Positions 1 through 6,471 of a stretch of 9,421 nucleotides of DNA are shown here, in pieces (position 1 is the stretch's first letter; each line of letters begins with the position of its first letter). Both the position numbers and the translations under genes were made by a program. The notes beneath the pieces are model-generated. The model was not told the origin of the DNA. It made no database searches and was given only the letters and a program-made list of their open reading frames with translations. The DNA is from UBA6183 sp964545895 (lineage in GTDB: Bacteria; Bacteroidota; Bacteroidia; UKL13-3). The stretch covers positions 1-9,421 of the forward strand of contig CAZJHS010000107.1 of the NCBI GenBank assembly GCA_964545895.1, read 5' to 3'.

Positions 1-2
1 AA

Positions 3-740
3 ATACAAGCAACTTTAGAAGGCAATGATGCCGGATTTCGTAAAGTACCGGGCACCTCGTTAAAAAACGACCAAACCGGAGAAATTGTATATACACCACC
101 GCAAAACCACTTAATTGTGGTTGATTACATGAACAATTTAGAACAGTTTATGAATGTAACTGAACTATGCGATTGGGACCCATTGGTTAAAATGGCTGTT
201 ATTCATCATCAGTTCGAAAGTATTCATCCTTTTTACGATGGCAATGGTAGAACAGGTAGGATTATTAATATTCTGTATTTGGTAAAAGAAGGTTTGCTAA
301 ACTTACCTATTTTATATTTAAGCCGTTACATCAATCAGAATAAAGCAGACTATTACAACCTGCTGCAAAAAGTAAGAACCGATAATGTTTGGGAAGAATG
401 GACATTATTTATGCTTGAGGGAATTGAGCAAACCTCTTTACAAACCATCAAAATTATTGAAGGTATAAAAAATCTGATGCTTAAGCATAAGAAAAAGATA
501 AGAGAAAACACCAAGTTTTACAGCCAAGATTTGATTAACAATTTATTTAAGCACCCCTATACAAAAATTGACTTTATAATAACTGATTTGGAAGTAAGCC
601 GCATAACAGCTACAAAATATTTAGATGAGCTTGACCAAATTGGAATTTTAAAAAAAGTAAAACTTGGAAGGGATAATTATTACATCAATACTGATTTATA
701 CAATCTCTTATCGAATGTTAACCACGATAAACATGTATAG
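3..740 (+). CDS. Fic family protein AMP-transferase (5' partial)
   Basis: The reading frame is open from the first bases of the window, so the true start lies upstream. 245 residues are visible; full-length relatives are usually around 350-380 aa. The canonical Fic motif HPFYDGNGRTGR is complete at 225-260: the catalytic His, the GNGR anion-binding loop and the second Arg are all present, so the enzyme should be competent to transfer AMP from ATP to a target hydroxyl. Ahead of it, the stretch encoding FRKVPGTSLKN and YTPPQ resembles the Fic_N region. The C-terminus (about 558-716) reads as a winged helix-turn-helix (LEVSRITATKYLDELDQIG, then a beta-wing), as in SoFic-like proteins. The inhibitory helix motif expected in the N-terminus of such proteins is outside the window. 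It lies 202 bp before hsdR. Fic genes are often found inside type I restriction-modification loci, so a toxin/modifier or regulatory role there is inferred. The stop codon lies inside the first copy of a repeated motif. Confidence 0.93.
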   Translation: MQATLEGNDAGFRKVPGTSLKNDQTGEIVYTPPQNHLIVVDYMNNLEQFMNVTELCDWDPLVKMAVIHHQFESIHPFYDGNGRTGRIINILYLVKEGLLNLPILYLSRYINQNKADYYNLLQKVRTDNVWEEWTLFMLEGIEQTSLQTIKIIEGIKNLMLKHKKKIRENTKFYSQDLINNLFKHPYTKIDFIITDLEVSRITATKYLDELDQIGILKKVKLGRDNYYINTDLYNLLSNVNHDKHV

Positions 741-922
741 AAAAGTGCTATTTTGTATATATGTTTTAAAAACATGTATAGTATAATTTAATTAAGTAGA
801 GAATCTACAAATTTATATTTTGAGAACTATATCCTAAAATAAGGCATCATGTATAGAAATTTGGCAAAAACTAAGCATAAACAAAGGGATGTGTATAGAA
901 AAACGCATTTTTCTATACATAA
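731..922 (+). repeat. Cluster of five ACATGTATAGAAAA-type motifs between fic and hsdR
   Basis: The core TGTATAG occurs on the + strand at 734-740, 775-781, 850-856 and 892-898, and inverted at 913-919. Flanks are conserved too: ACATGTATAGAAAA at 731-744, ACATGTATAG at 772-781, CATGTATAGAAA at 848-859, ATGTGTATAGAAAA at 889-902, and the inverted copy at 909-922 matches 12 of 14. Start-to-start spacing of the direct copies is 41, 75 and 42 bp. The first copy includes the fic stop codon. The rest of this 202-bp gap (741-942) is AT-rich and holds no gene that I can support. Repeated short motifs just before a gene suggest binding sites for a regulator, but no regulator is known from this sequence. 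Confidence 0.75.
892..919 (+). promoter_or_regulatory. Perfect 12-bp inverted repeat upstream of hsdR
   Basis: TGTATAGAAAAA at 892-903 is perfectly complementary to TTTTTCTATACA at 908-919, with a 4-nt CGCA loop. It ends 23 bases before the hsdR ATG. No T-run follows the stem, so it is not a normal intrinsic terminator. It is built from the last two copies of the repeated motif in opposite orientation, which fits a dimeric repressor operator. If transcribed, it would be a hairpin in the hsdR leader able to affect translation. The function is inferred; the symmetry is directly visible. Confidence 0.65.
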
Positions 923-942
923 CGTAACTAAGATTAAAAGTA

Positions 943-3900
943 ATGGAAACACCAAGTTTTAAAGAAGACCATATAAGCCAAATTCCGGCATTGCAAATGT
1001 TGGTTAATTTAGGTTATACCTATTTAAGTCCGGCAGAAGCAGAAAAGTTTAGAGGGGGGAAAACCACTAATGTATTGCTTGAAGATGTATTGCGCAAGCA
1101 ATTAAAAGAGATTAATAGCATAAGAGTTAGTGCAAATAAAACTGGCCTGTTTACTGACGAAAATATTGAACGGGGTATTTTGGCTTTAAAAAACCTGCCC
1201 ATGCACGAAGGTTATATTGTAGCGAGCGAAAAGGCATACAACCTAATTACCTTAGGGCAAGCTTTAGAGCAACATGTAGATGGAGATAAAAAGAGTTTTA
1301 CACTACAATACATTGACTGGAAAAATCTGAGCAATAATATTTTTCATGTAACGGAAGAGTATAGCGTTATGCGAAGCACCAGTAAAGAGCATTACCGACC
1401 TGATTTGATATTATTTGTAAATGGCATTCCGCTTTGTGTTATTGAGTGCAAACGCCCTGATATGAAAGACCCTTTAAAACAAGCCATCAGCCAGCATTTG
1501 CGTAACCAACAAGAGGATGGAATTAGGAATTTGTATGTTTACTCGCAATTAACCTTAAGCATTGCAACCCAAGAGGCCGCTTATGGCACCAATGCTACTC
1601 CAGAAAAATTTTGGGCCAAATGGCAAGAAAAATTTAATAGCAATGAAGAGGAGCAGAACTATAACAACACCTTACATCAACTTAAAAATAAAAAACTTTC
1701 ATCTGCAATAAAAGACCAACTATTTGCCGACCGTTTTAAATACGTTAGGCAATACTTTGATGCATTAGAGCAAGAAAATATTTTGCCTACAGAGCAGGAC
1801 AATTACTTGTTTGGATTATGTCGTCCTGAGCGACTAATGGATATAGTTTTTAATTACATTTTGTTTGATAATGGAGAAAAGAAAGTTGCACGTTATCAGC
1901 AATTTTTTGCCATTAAAAAAACCATGCAGCGGATTAAAAATATTGATTACAACAGAAGAAATGGGGGTGTAATTTGGCATACACAAGGAAGCGGAAAATC
2001 ATTAACGATGGTAATGCTGGCACAAGCAATTGCTATGGATCCAAGCATACGCAACCCTAAAATAATATTAGTAACCGACCGAACCGATTTAGACAGACAA
2101 ATATCTGAAACATTTAGAAAGTGTGGCAGATTTGTAGAAAATGCAAACACAGGCCAACGTTTAGTGGAGTTGCTTGAAAGTAAAAGTGATTCCGTGGTAA
2201 CTACCATCATAAATAAATTTATGGCGGCAGTAAAAAAAATTAGTAAGCCGTTAGATAGTCCTGATATTTTTGTGCTGGTTGATGAGGGTCATAGAACGCA
2301 ACATGGCATATTTAATATAGACATGCAAAAAACATTACCTAATGCATGCTTTATTGCCATGACCGGAACACCGCTGTTTAAAAAAGATAAAAGTACTGCT
2401 GCAAAATTTGGAGGAGTAATTGATGCATACACGGTAGACCAAGCGGTTATAGATAAAGCCGTTGTGCCATTACTTTACGAAGGAAGATTGGCATTGCAAG
2501 ATGTGAATGCTAGCCCAATTGATACCTTTTTTAACATGGTATCAGAACCACTTACCGATTATCAGAAAGCTGATATTAAAAAGAAGTTTGCACGCAACGA
2601 CCATTTAAATTCTGCCGAACAAAAAATGCGGATGATAGCCTGGAACATCAGTTATCATTTTAGAGAAAACTGGCAAGGCACTCCATTTAAAGCCCAATTA
2701 GTTTGCGATAAAAAAGTAAATGCCATAAAATACAAAGAGTATTTAGATGAAATAGGCATTGTAAGTAGTGCGGTACTCATCTCATCAATTGATGAACGTG
2801 AAGGAGAAGATAGTGCCTATGAAAAATCGACAGAAAAAGAAAAGCAATTTTGGAAACGAATGATGGATGAACATGGGAATTCGAAAACCTATGAAAAAAA
2901 CATCATCAACCGTTTTAAAAATCAAAAAGATCCTGAAATAATAATTGTAGTTGATAAACTTTTAACCGGTTTTGACGAGCCTAAAAATACTGTGCTTTAC
3001 CTAACCAGAAATTTACAAGGTCACAAGCTTTTACAAGCGATAGCAAGGGTAAATCGTATTTATCCAGATAAAGAGTTTGGCTACATTATAGACTATTATG
3101 GCGTAATAGAAAACCTAGACAATGCACTACAATTGTACTCATCGTTTGAAGAATTTGACGAAGAAGATCTTGCAGGTACATTAACAAACATATCTGATGA
3201 AATAAAGAAATTACCGCAAAAACACTCAGAGCTTTGGGATATTTTTAAAACTATATTAAACAAACGAGATGCAGAAGCTTATCAGCAATTACTAAAAGAT
3301 GAGGCTATTCGTGTTTTATTTTACGATAAACTAGCTGCATTTGCCAAAGCATTAAAACTTGCGCTTTCATCTATTGATTTTCATAATTTGGTTGAAGAAA
3401 AAAACATTAACAGATACAAAGAAGATTTAACTATGTTTTTAAAACTTAGGCTAGCTGTTATTGAACGATACAGCGATGAAATTGACTATAAACAATACGA
3501 GGGGCAAATTCAGAAATTAATTGACACACACATTACCACAGAGAAAATAGAAACCATAACCGAATTGGTAAATATTTTCGATAAGGATAAGTTTCAGCAA
3601 GAGGTAGAAAACACAACAGGTAAAGCAGCCAAAGCAGATAAAATTGCAAGTAGAACATCTAAACATATAACTGAGAAAATGGATGAAGACCCTGCATTTT
3701 ATAAAAAGTTTTCGCAAATGCTAAAAGAAACAATTGCTGATTATGAAGCCAAACGAATAGGTGAAGCTCAGTATTTAACTAGAGTACAAGATATCATGAA
3801 CCATGTTTTATCGCATACAGATAATGATATACCCGAACAATTAAGAGATAAAGATGTAGCCAAGGCATTTTATGGATTAACTATTGAAGCATTATCAGAA

Positions 3901-4167
3901 AAAATACCTGATAACCAAATACGTAAAGCTATATCAACCCAGGCAGCATTAGATATTGACAATGTTATTAAACAATCAATATTAGATAATGATAAGCCTA
4001 TTATAGATTGGCAATTTAAAACCAACATAACAGGAAAATTATTGATTGATATTGGCGACTATTTGATTGATGAAGTAAGAGATAAATACAACATTAATCT
4101 CTCTTTCCAAGAGATGGATAAGATTGCCGAAGATTGTATTGACGTTGCTAAAATACGCTACAAATGA
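943..4167 (+). CDS. hsdR: Type I restriction endonuclease, R (motor/nuclease) subunit
   Basis: ATP-driven translocase and nuclease subunit that joins HsdM and HsdS; it pumps unmethylated DNA and cuts it far from the recognition site. The 1074-aa length is normal for the family. The N-terminal PD-(D/E)xK nuclease is visible as RPD with D154, followed by E168-C-K170. The SF2 helicase motifs are in order: Walker A QGSGKS (348-353), DEGH (447-450), MTGTP (473-477), KLLTGFDEP (672-680) and QAIARVNR (698-705). The lysine/glutamate-rich C-terminal region (about 730-1074) corresponds to the part that contacts the methylase core. No frameshift or missing catalytic residue is seen, so it should be active if hsdM and hsdS are present; neither is in the window. 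The ATG at 943 has no Shine-Dalgarno, as is usual in Bacteroidota. Its stop overlaps the next gene's start, so the two are co-translated. The repeat cluster and hairpin upstream suggest it is regulated separately from fic. Confidence 0.97.
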   Translation: METPSFKEDHISQIPALQMLVNLGYTYLSPAEAEKFRGGKTTNVLLEDVLRKQLKEINSIRVSANKTGLFTDENIERGILALKNLPMHEGYIVASEKAYNLITLGQALEQHVDGDKKSFTLQYIDWKNLSNNIFHVTEEYSVMRSTSKEHYRPDLILFVNGIPLCVIECKRPDMKDPLKQAISQHLRNQQEDGIRNLYVYSQLTLSIATQEAAYGTNATPEKFWAKWQEKFNSNEEEQNYNNTLHQLKNKKLSSAIKDQLFADRFKYVRQYFDALEQENILPTEQDNYLFGLCRPERLMDIVFNYILFDNGEKKVARYQQFFAIKKTMQRIKNIDYNRRNGGVIWHTQGSGKSLTMVMLAQAIAMDPSIRNPKIILVTDRTDLDRQISETFRKCGRFVENANTGQRLVELLESKSDSVVTTIINKFMAAVKKISKPLDSPDIFVLVDEGHRTQHGIFNIDMQKTLPNACFIAMTGTPLFKKDKSTAAKFGGVIDAYTVDQAVIDKAVVPLLYEGRLALQDVNASPIDTFFNMVSEPLTDYQKADIKKKFARNDHLNSAEQKMRMIAWNISYHFRENWQGTPFKAQLVCDKKVNAIKYKEYLDEIGIVSSAVLISSIDEREGEDSAYEKSTEKEKQFWKRMMDEHGNSKTYEKNIINRFKNQKDPEIIIVVDKLLTGFDEPKNTVLYLTRNLQGHKLLQAIARVNRIYPDKEFGYIIDYYGVIENLDNALQLYSSFEEFDEEDLAGTLTNISDEIKKLPQKHSELWDIFKTILNKRDAEAYQQLLKDEAIRVLFYDKLAAFAKALKLALSSIDFHNLVEEKNINRYKEDLTMFLKLRLAVIERYSDEIDYKQYEGQIQKLIDTHITTEKIETITELVNIFDKDKFQQEVENTTGKAAKADKIASRTSKHITEKMDEDPAFYKKFSQMLKETIADYEAKRIGEAQYLTRVQDIMNHVLSHTDNDIPEQLRDKDVAKAFYGLTIEALSEKIPDNQIRKAISTQAALDIDNVIKQSILDNDKPIIDWQFKTNITGKLLIDIGDYLIDEVRDKYNINLSFQEMDKIAEDCIDVAKIRYK

Positions 4168-4862
4168 TGATTGAGTCCATACAATTTGGCAGTAAAATTA
4201 TCAATTTCCATTTGGAGTATTCAAACAGGAAATCACTAGGTATTACAGTTACACCGGAAATGTTGGTTTTAGTAAAGGCTCCTACGGAAACATCTATTGA
4301 AAAGATAAAAGATAAGATAAGAAAAAAAGCACCTTGGATTATCAAGCAACAAAGTTTCTTCCTTTCATTCCAACCCAAAACAACTAAACGGAAGTACGTT
4401 AGTGGAGAAACACATTTGTACTTGGGCAGACAATACCGCTTACAAATTGACATTGGTGAGGAAGAAAGTGTAAAACTTAAAGGTAAATTTATTGTGGTTA
4501 CGGCAACTTCCAAAATAAGAGCAAAAGCGCTGTTAATTGCATGGTATACAAAACATGCTCGGACTAAATTTCATTTAATTGCTGCACCATTGATAGATAA
4601 GTTCAAAAAACACAAAGTTGAGCCAAGTTCTATTGTATTACGTGATATGCCAACACGTTGGGGTAGCTGCACTCCAAAAGGAAAAATCATTTTAAATCCT
4701 GAATTGATTAAAGCACCAAAAGGATGTATTGAATATGTAATCATACACGAACTCTGTCACTTAATCTATCACGACCATACACAGAAATTCATAGATTTAC
4801 AGACAAAGGAAATGAGAGATTGGGAAAAGTGGAAAATGAAACTAGAAAAGCTTTTGGCATAA
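4164..4862 (+). CDS. YgjP-type (M48-like) zinc metallopeptidase, restriction-system associated
   Basis: A 232-aa protein of the YgjP/DUF45 family. The signature block RWGSC at 165-169 is followed by a zinc site HELCH (H195, E196, H199), with the third ligand H205 in the HDHTQKF segment. The spacing of HExxH plus a His six residues later matches the family. The N-terminal half is the beta-rich YgjP region (LGITVTPEMLVLVKAP). No signal peptide or membrane segment is seen, so it is cytoplasmic. The first ATG overlaps the hsdR stop as ATGA; a second ATG follows directly at 4167, so the start could be either. This overlap means translational coupling to hsdR. Genes of this family are frequently found directly after hsdR, but their job there is not established. 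Proteolytic control of the restriction subunit, comparable to ClpXP-mediated alleviation in enteric bacteria, is a reasonable guess only. Confidence 0.93.
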   Translation: MMIESIQFGSKIINFHLEYSNRKSLGITVTPEMLVLVKAPTETSIEKIKDKIRKKAPWIIKQQSFFLSFQPKTTKRKYVSGETHLYLGRQYRLQIDIGEEESVKLKGKFIVVTATSKIRAKALLIAWYTKHARTKFHLIAAPLIDKFKKHKVEPSSIVLRDMPTRWGSCTPKGKIILNPELIKAPKGCIEYVIIHELCHLIYHDHTQKFIDLQTKEMRDWEKWKMKLEKLLA

Positions 4863-4888
4863 TTTCATGCACGTCATCCGGCTTAACG

Positions 4889-4904
4889 TTCCGAAGTTTC
4901 GGAA
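4889..4904 (+). repeat. Small inverted repeat TTCCGAA/TTCGGAA
   Basis: TTCCGAA at 4889-4895 and TTCGGAA at 4898-4904 are exact reverse complements separated by GT; as RNA the closing pairs would open to give a 4-nt loop. It begins 26 bases after the metallopeptidase stop and is the first of a series of hairpins. No T-run follows. Confidence 0.6.
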
Positions 4905-4911
4905 GTAGCTA

Positions 4912-4924
4912 GCCATCGTATGGC
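4912..4924 (+). repeat. Short hairpin GCCAT/ATGGC
   Basis: GCCAT at 4912-4916 pairs with ATGGC at 4920-4924 around a CGT loop. Its last two bases are shared with the foot of the larger stem starting at 4923, so the two cannot be fully formed at once. Alone it could be chance; it is listed because it sits between two stronger inverted repeats. Confidence 0.4.
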
Positions 4925-4968
4925 GCGGAAAGCGTCCCGAAGCCTTGTTCGGGACAAGTTTCCCGCGC
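4923..4968 (+). repeat. Long compound hairpin (9-bp outer and 8-bp inner stem)
   Basis: The outer stem pairs 4923-4931 (GCGCGGAAA) with 4959-4968 (TTTCCCGCGC), leaving one bulged C at 4962. The inner stem pairs GTCCCGAA (4934-4941) with TTCGGGAC (4948-4955) around a 6-nt loop. A small internal loop (GC opposite AAG) separates them. Seventeen GC-rich pairs in 46 bases are very unlikely by chance in this AT-rich DNA. No U-tract follows, so it is not a standard intrinsic terminator. It could be part of a dispersed palindromic repeat, a recombination site, a 3'-end stabiliser or a structured RNA. Confidence 0.75.
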
Positions 4969-4982
4969 TGCATTACAAGTTA

Positions 4983-5043
4983 AATGTGGGTGAGTTTGCT
5001 TTAGGGGAAGCCCAAAAACCCAACCTATGATTTAAACCACATT
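4983..5043 (+). repeat. Imperfect long hairpin upstream of pyrH
   Basis: AATGTGG (4983-4989) is the exact reverse complement of CCACATT (5037-5043). Inside it, GGT/ACC (4989-4991 with 5018-5020) and GCTT/AAGC around a TAGGGG loop can also pair, with unpaired gaps; at the junction the outer and inner pairings compete for a base. The structure ends 70 bases before the pyrH ATG. It might be part of the same element as the stronger hairpins or a pyrH leader structure; evidence is modest. Confidence 0.4.
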
Positions 5044-5113
5044 GAACCCACAACAAAATTTGCTGAATAGCTGTAAATAGTGCAAATTGCAGGCGCATTT
5101 TTACAACACACAG

Positions 5114-5821
5114 ATGAAATACAAAAGAGTTCTTCTTAAGTTAAGTGGCGAGTCGTTAATGGGTTCGCAACAGTATGGTATTGACCCAAAAATTTTGGAA
5201 CAGTACGCTGCCGATATTAAACAAGTAATTGATCAGGGCGTGCAAGTGGCCATTGTTATTGGCGGAGGAAATATTTTTAGAGGAGTACAAGGTGTTTCGG
5301 GTGGTATTGTTGACAGAGCCCAAGGCGATTACATGGGTATGTTGGCTACGGTTATTAATGCCATGGCTTTACAAGGTGCTTTAGAAAAAGCGGGTATTAA
5401 AACACGTTTGCAAAGTGCCATTAAAATGGAACAAATTTGCGAGCCTTTTATTCGCAGACGTGCCATGCGCCATTTGGAAAAAGGCCGTGTGGTAATTTTT
5501 GGAGCTGGTACTGGTAACCCTTATTTTACTACTGATAGTGCTGCCAGCTTACGTGCTGTTGAAATTGAAGCTAACTTGGTATTAAAAGGTACCCGTGTGG
5601 ATGGCATTTATACAGCCGACCCTGAAAAAGATGCTAACGCAACCCGCTACGAGCAAGTAAGCTACAGCGAGGTATACGAAAAAGGCTTAAACGTAATGGA
5701 CTTAACGGCTATTACTTTATGCCAAGAAAATAAATTACCTATTGTGGTGTTTGATATGAACAAAGAGGGTAACTTCTTAAAAGTTTGTGCAGGCGAAGGT
5801 GTAGGTACATTAGTAAGCTAA
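5114..5821 (+). CDS. pyrH: UMP kinase (uridylate kinase)
   Basis: Cytoplasmic hexameric kinase of the amino acid kinase fold that phosphorylates UMP to UDP with ATP, feeding UTP and CTP synthesis. 235 aa, the normal length. Visible signatures are KLSGE at 9-13, GGGNIFRG at 50-57, D72 of the GDYMGML segment in the UMP-binding region, GTGNP at 132-136 with D141, and LKGTRVDGIYTADP further on. An in-frame TTG at 5087 would add nine residues, but the ATG at 5114 gives the canonical MKYKRVLLKLSGE start and is chosen. No Shine-Dalgarno is visible. frr follows 25 bp later, the widely conserved pyrH-frr pairing, so the two are almost certainly one transcript. There is nothing unusual in the protein; it marks the return to core chromosome after the restriction module. 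Confidence 0.98.
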   Translation: MKYKRVLLKLSGESLMGSQQYGIDPKILEQYAADIKQVIDQGVQVAIVIGGGNIFRGVQGVSGGIVDRAQGDYMGMLATVINAMALQGALEKAGIKTRLQSAIKMEQICEPFIRRRAMRHLEKGRVVIFGAGTGNPYFTTDSAASLRAVEIEANLVLKGTRVDGIYTADPEKDANATRYEQVSYSEVYEKGLNVMDLTAITLCQENKLPIVVFDMNKEGNFLKVCAGEGVGTLVS

Positions 5822-5846
5822 TTTAAATTATTTAATTTTTTTTGAT

Positions 5847-6413
5847 ATGAGCGATCCACGTTTAAAACAAGTACTTGACCAATTAAAAGAGGCTATGGAC
5901 AAAGCTATTGACCATGCCGGAAGTGAGTTTAGTAAAATACGTGCTGGTAAAGCACACCCAAGCATGCTTGATGCTGTAAAGGTTGATTACTACGGTAGTT
6001 TGGTGCCTTTAAGCCAAGTAGCTAACGTAAATACACCTGATGCTAAAACTTTAGCTATACAGCCTTGGGAAAAAAGCATGTTACAGGCTATTGAAAAAGG
6101 TATTATTATTTCAAACTTAGGTTTTAACCCAAGTAATGATGGTACCATGATTCGTTGTATTTTACCGCCATTAACCGAAGAGCGCAGAAAAGAAATTGTG
6201 AAAAAGGTAAAAGGCGAAGCTGAAAATGCAAAAATTACTGGCCGTAACTTGCGTAAAGATGCTAACGAAAATATTAAGCGTTTGCAAAAAGACGGTTTAC
6301 CTGAAGATGAGGCTAAAGTAGGCGAAACGCAAGTACAAAAAACTACTGATGCTTACATTAAAAAAATTGACGAGTTAACTGCTGCTAAAGAAGCAGAGGT
6401 AATGCACGTATAA
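5847..6413 (+). CDS. frr: Ribosome recycling factor
   Basis: A tRNA-shaped protein that, with EF-G, splits the post-termination 70S ribosome so subunits can be reused. 188 aa against the usual approximately 185. The triple-helix-bundle domain I is recognisable at both ends (FSKIRAGKAHPSMLD near 28-42; RNLRKDAN at 133-140, containing the conserved arginines that contact the ribosome; then TDAYIKKIDEL). Domain II lies between (about 31-105). The ATG at 5847 follows an AT-rich 25-bp gap containing a run of eight Ts; no Shine-Dalgarno. It is co-transcribed with pyrH. A strong terminator-like hairpin lies 93 bases after its stop, inside the next gene. Confidence 0.98.
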   Translation: MSDPRLKQVLDQLKEAMDKAIDHAGSEFSKIRAGKAHPSMLDAVKVDYYGSLVPLSQVANVNTPDAKTLAIQPWEKSMLQAIEKGIIISNLGFNPSNDGTMIRCILPPLTEERRKEIVKKVKGEAENAKITGRNLRKDANENIKRLQKDGLPEDEAKVGETQVQKTTDAYIKKIDELTAAKEAEVMHV

Positions 6414-6456
6414 TTTTTTACGCCCTAATATTTTTACTACAACGTTTACTTAAAAA

Positions 6457-6471
6457 ATGACTCACATCTAG
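6457..6471 (+). CDS. Possible four-codon leader minicistron (MTHI)
   Basis: ATG ACT CAC ATC TAG directly precedes the next gene; its stop shares one base with the GTG start (TAGTG). The ATG follows an A-run, similar to favoured start contexts in Bacteroidota. Ribosomes ending here could re-initiate on the overlapping GTG. It is too short to support as a real peptide from sequence alone and could be chance. Confidence 0.2.
   Translation: MTHI

Larger units (their letters stand above)
4863..5113. other. Structured non-coding junction between the restriction module and pyrH
   Basis: 251 bp with no supportable gene. The first half is clearly more GC-rich than its surroundings (53 of 100 bases over 4882-4981 by hand count) and packed with inverted repeats, described separately. 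The second half is AT-rich and contains a looser fold, then an AT-rich leader up to the pyrH ATG. No tRNA arm pattern and no convincing Bacteroidota promoter (TTTG then TAnnTTTG) was found. The region must hold the end of the hsdR operon and probably the pyrH promoter. It may also be the right edge of an acquired segment. Confidence 0.6.

Noticed and set aside
892..919. Reading the pre-hsdR hairpin as the fic terminator
   Set aside because: There is no U-tract after the 3' arm; the stem's own Ts belong to the pairing. An operator or leader hairpin fits better.
741..942. CRISPR-like array from the regular short repeats
   Set aside because: Repeats are only about 12-14 bases, the spacing is irregular (41, 75, 42) and one copy is inverted; no cas genes are nearby.
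4148..4513. A 121-residue open frame on the minus strand
   Set aside because: It lies opposite the strongly supported metallopeptidase gene, has no recognisable motifs and is best read as a shadow frame. The other minus-strand frames opposite hsdR and the GT51 gene are rejected for the same reason.
4863..5050. tRNA or tmRNA gene as the source of the hairpins (possible island attachment site)
   Set aside because: No acceptor, D, anticodon and T-arm arrangement and no T-loop consensus could be laid out on either strand.
5087..5113. Upstream TTG start for pyrH, adding nine residues
   Set aside because: The ATG at 5114 gives the conserved family N-terminus (MKYKRVLLKLSGE), and the extra residues have no counterpart in the family.
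5044..5113. Bacteroidota sigma-factor promoter for pyrH
   Set aside because: A TTTG at 5059-5062 is present, but no good TAnnTTTG box follows at the right distance, so I do not call a promoter.
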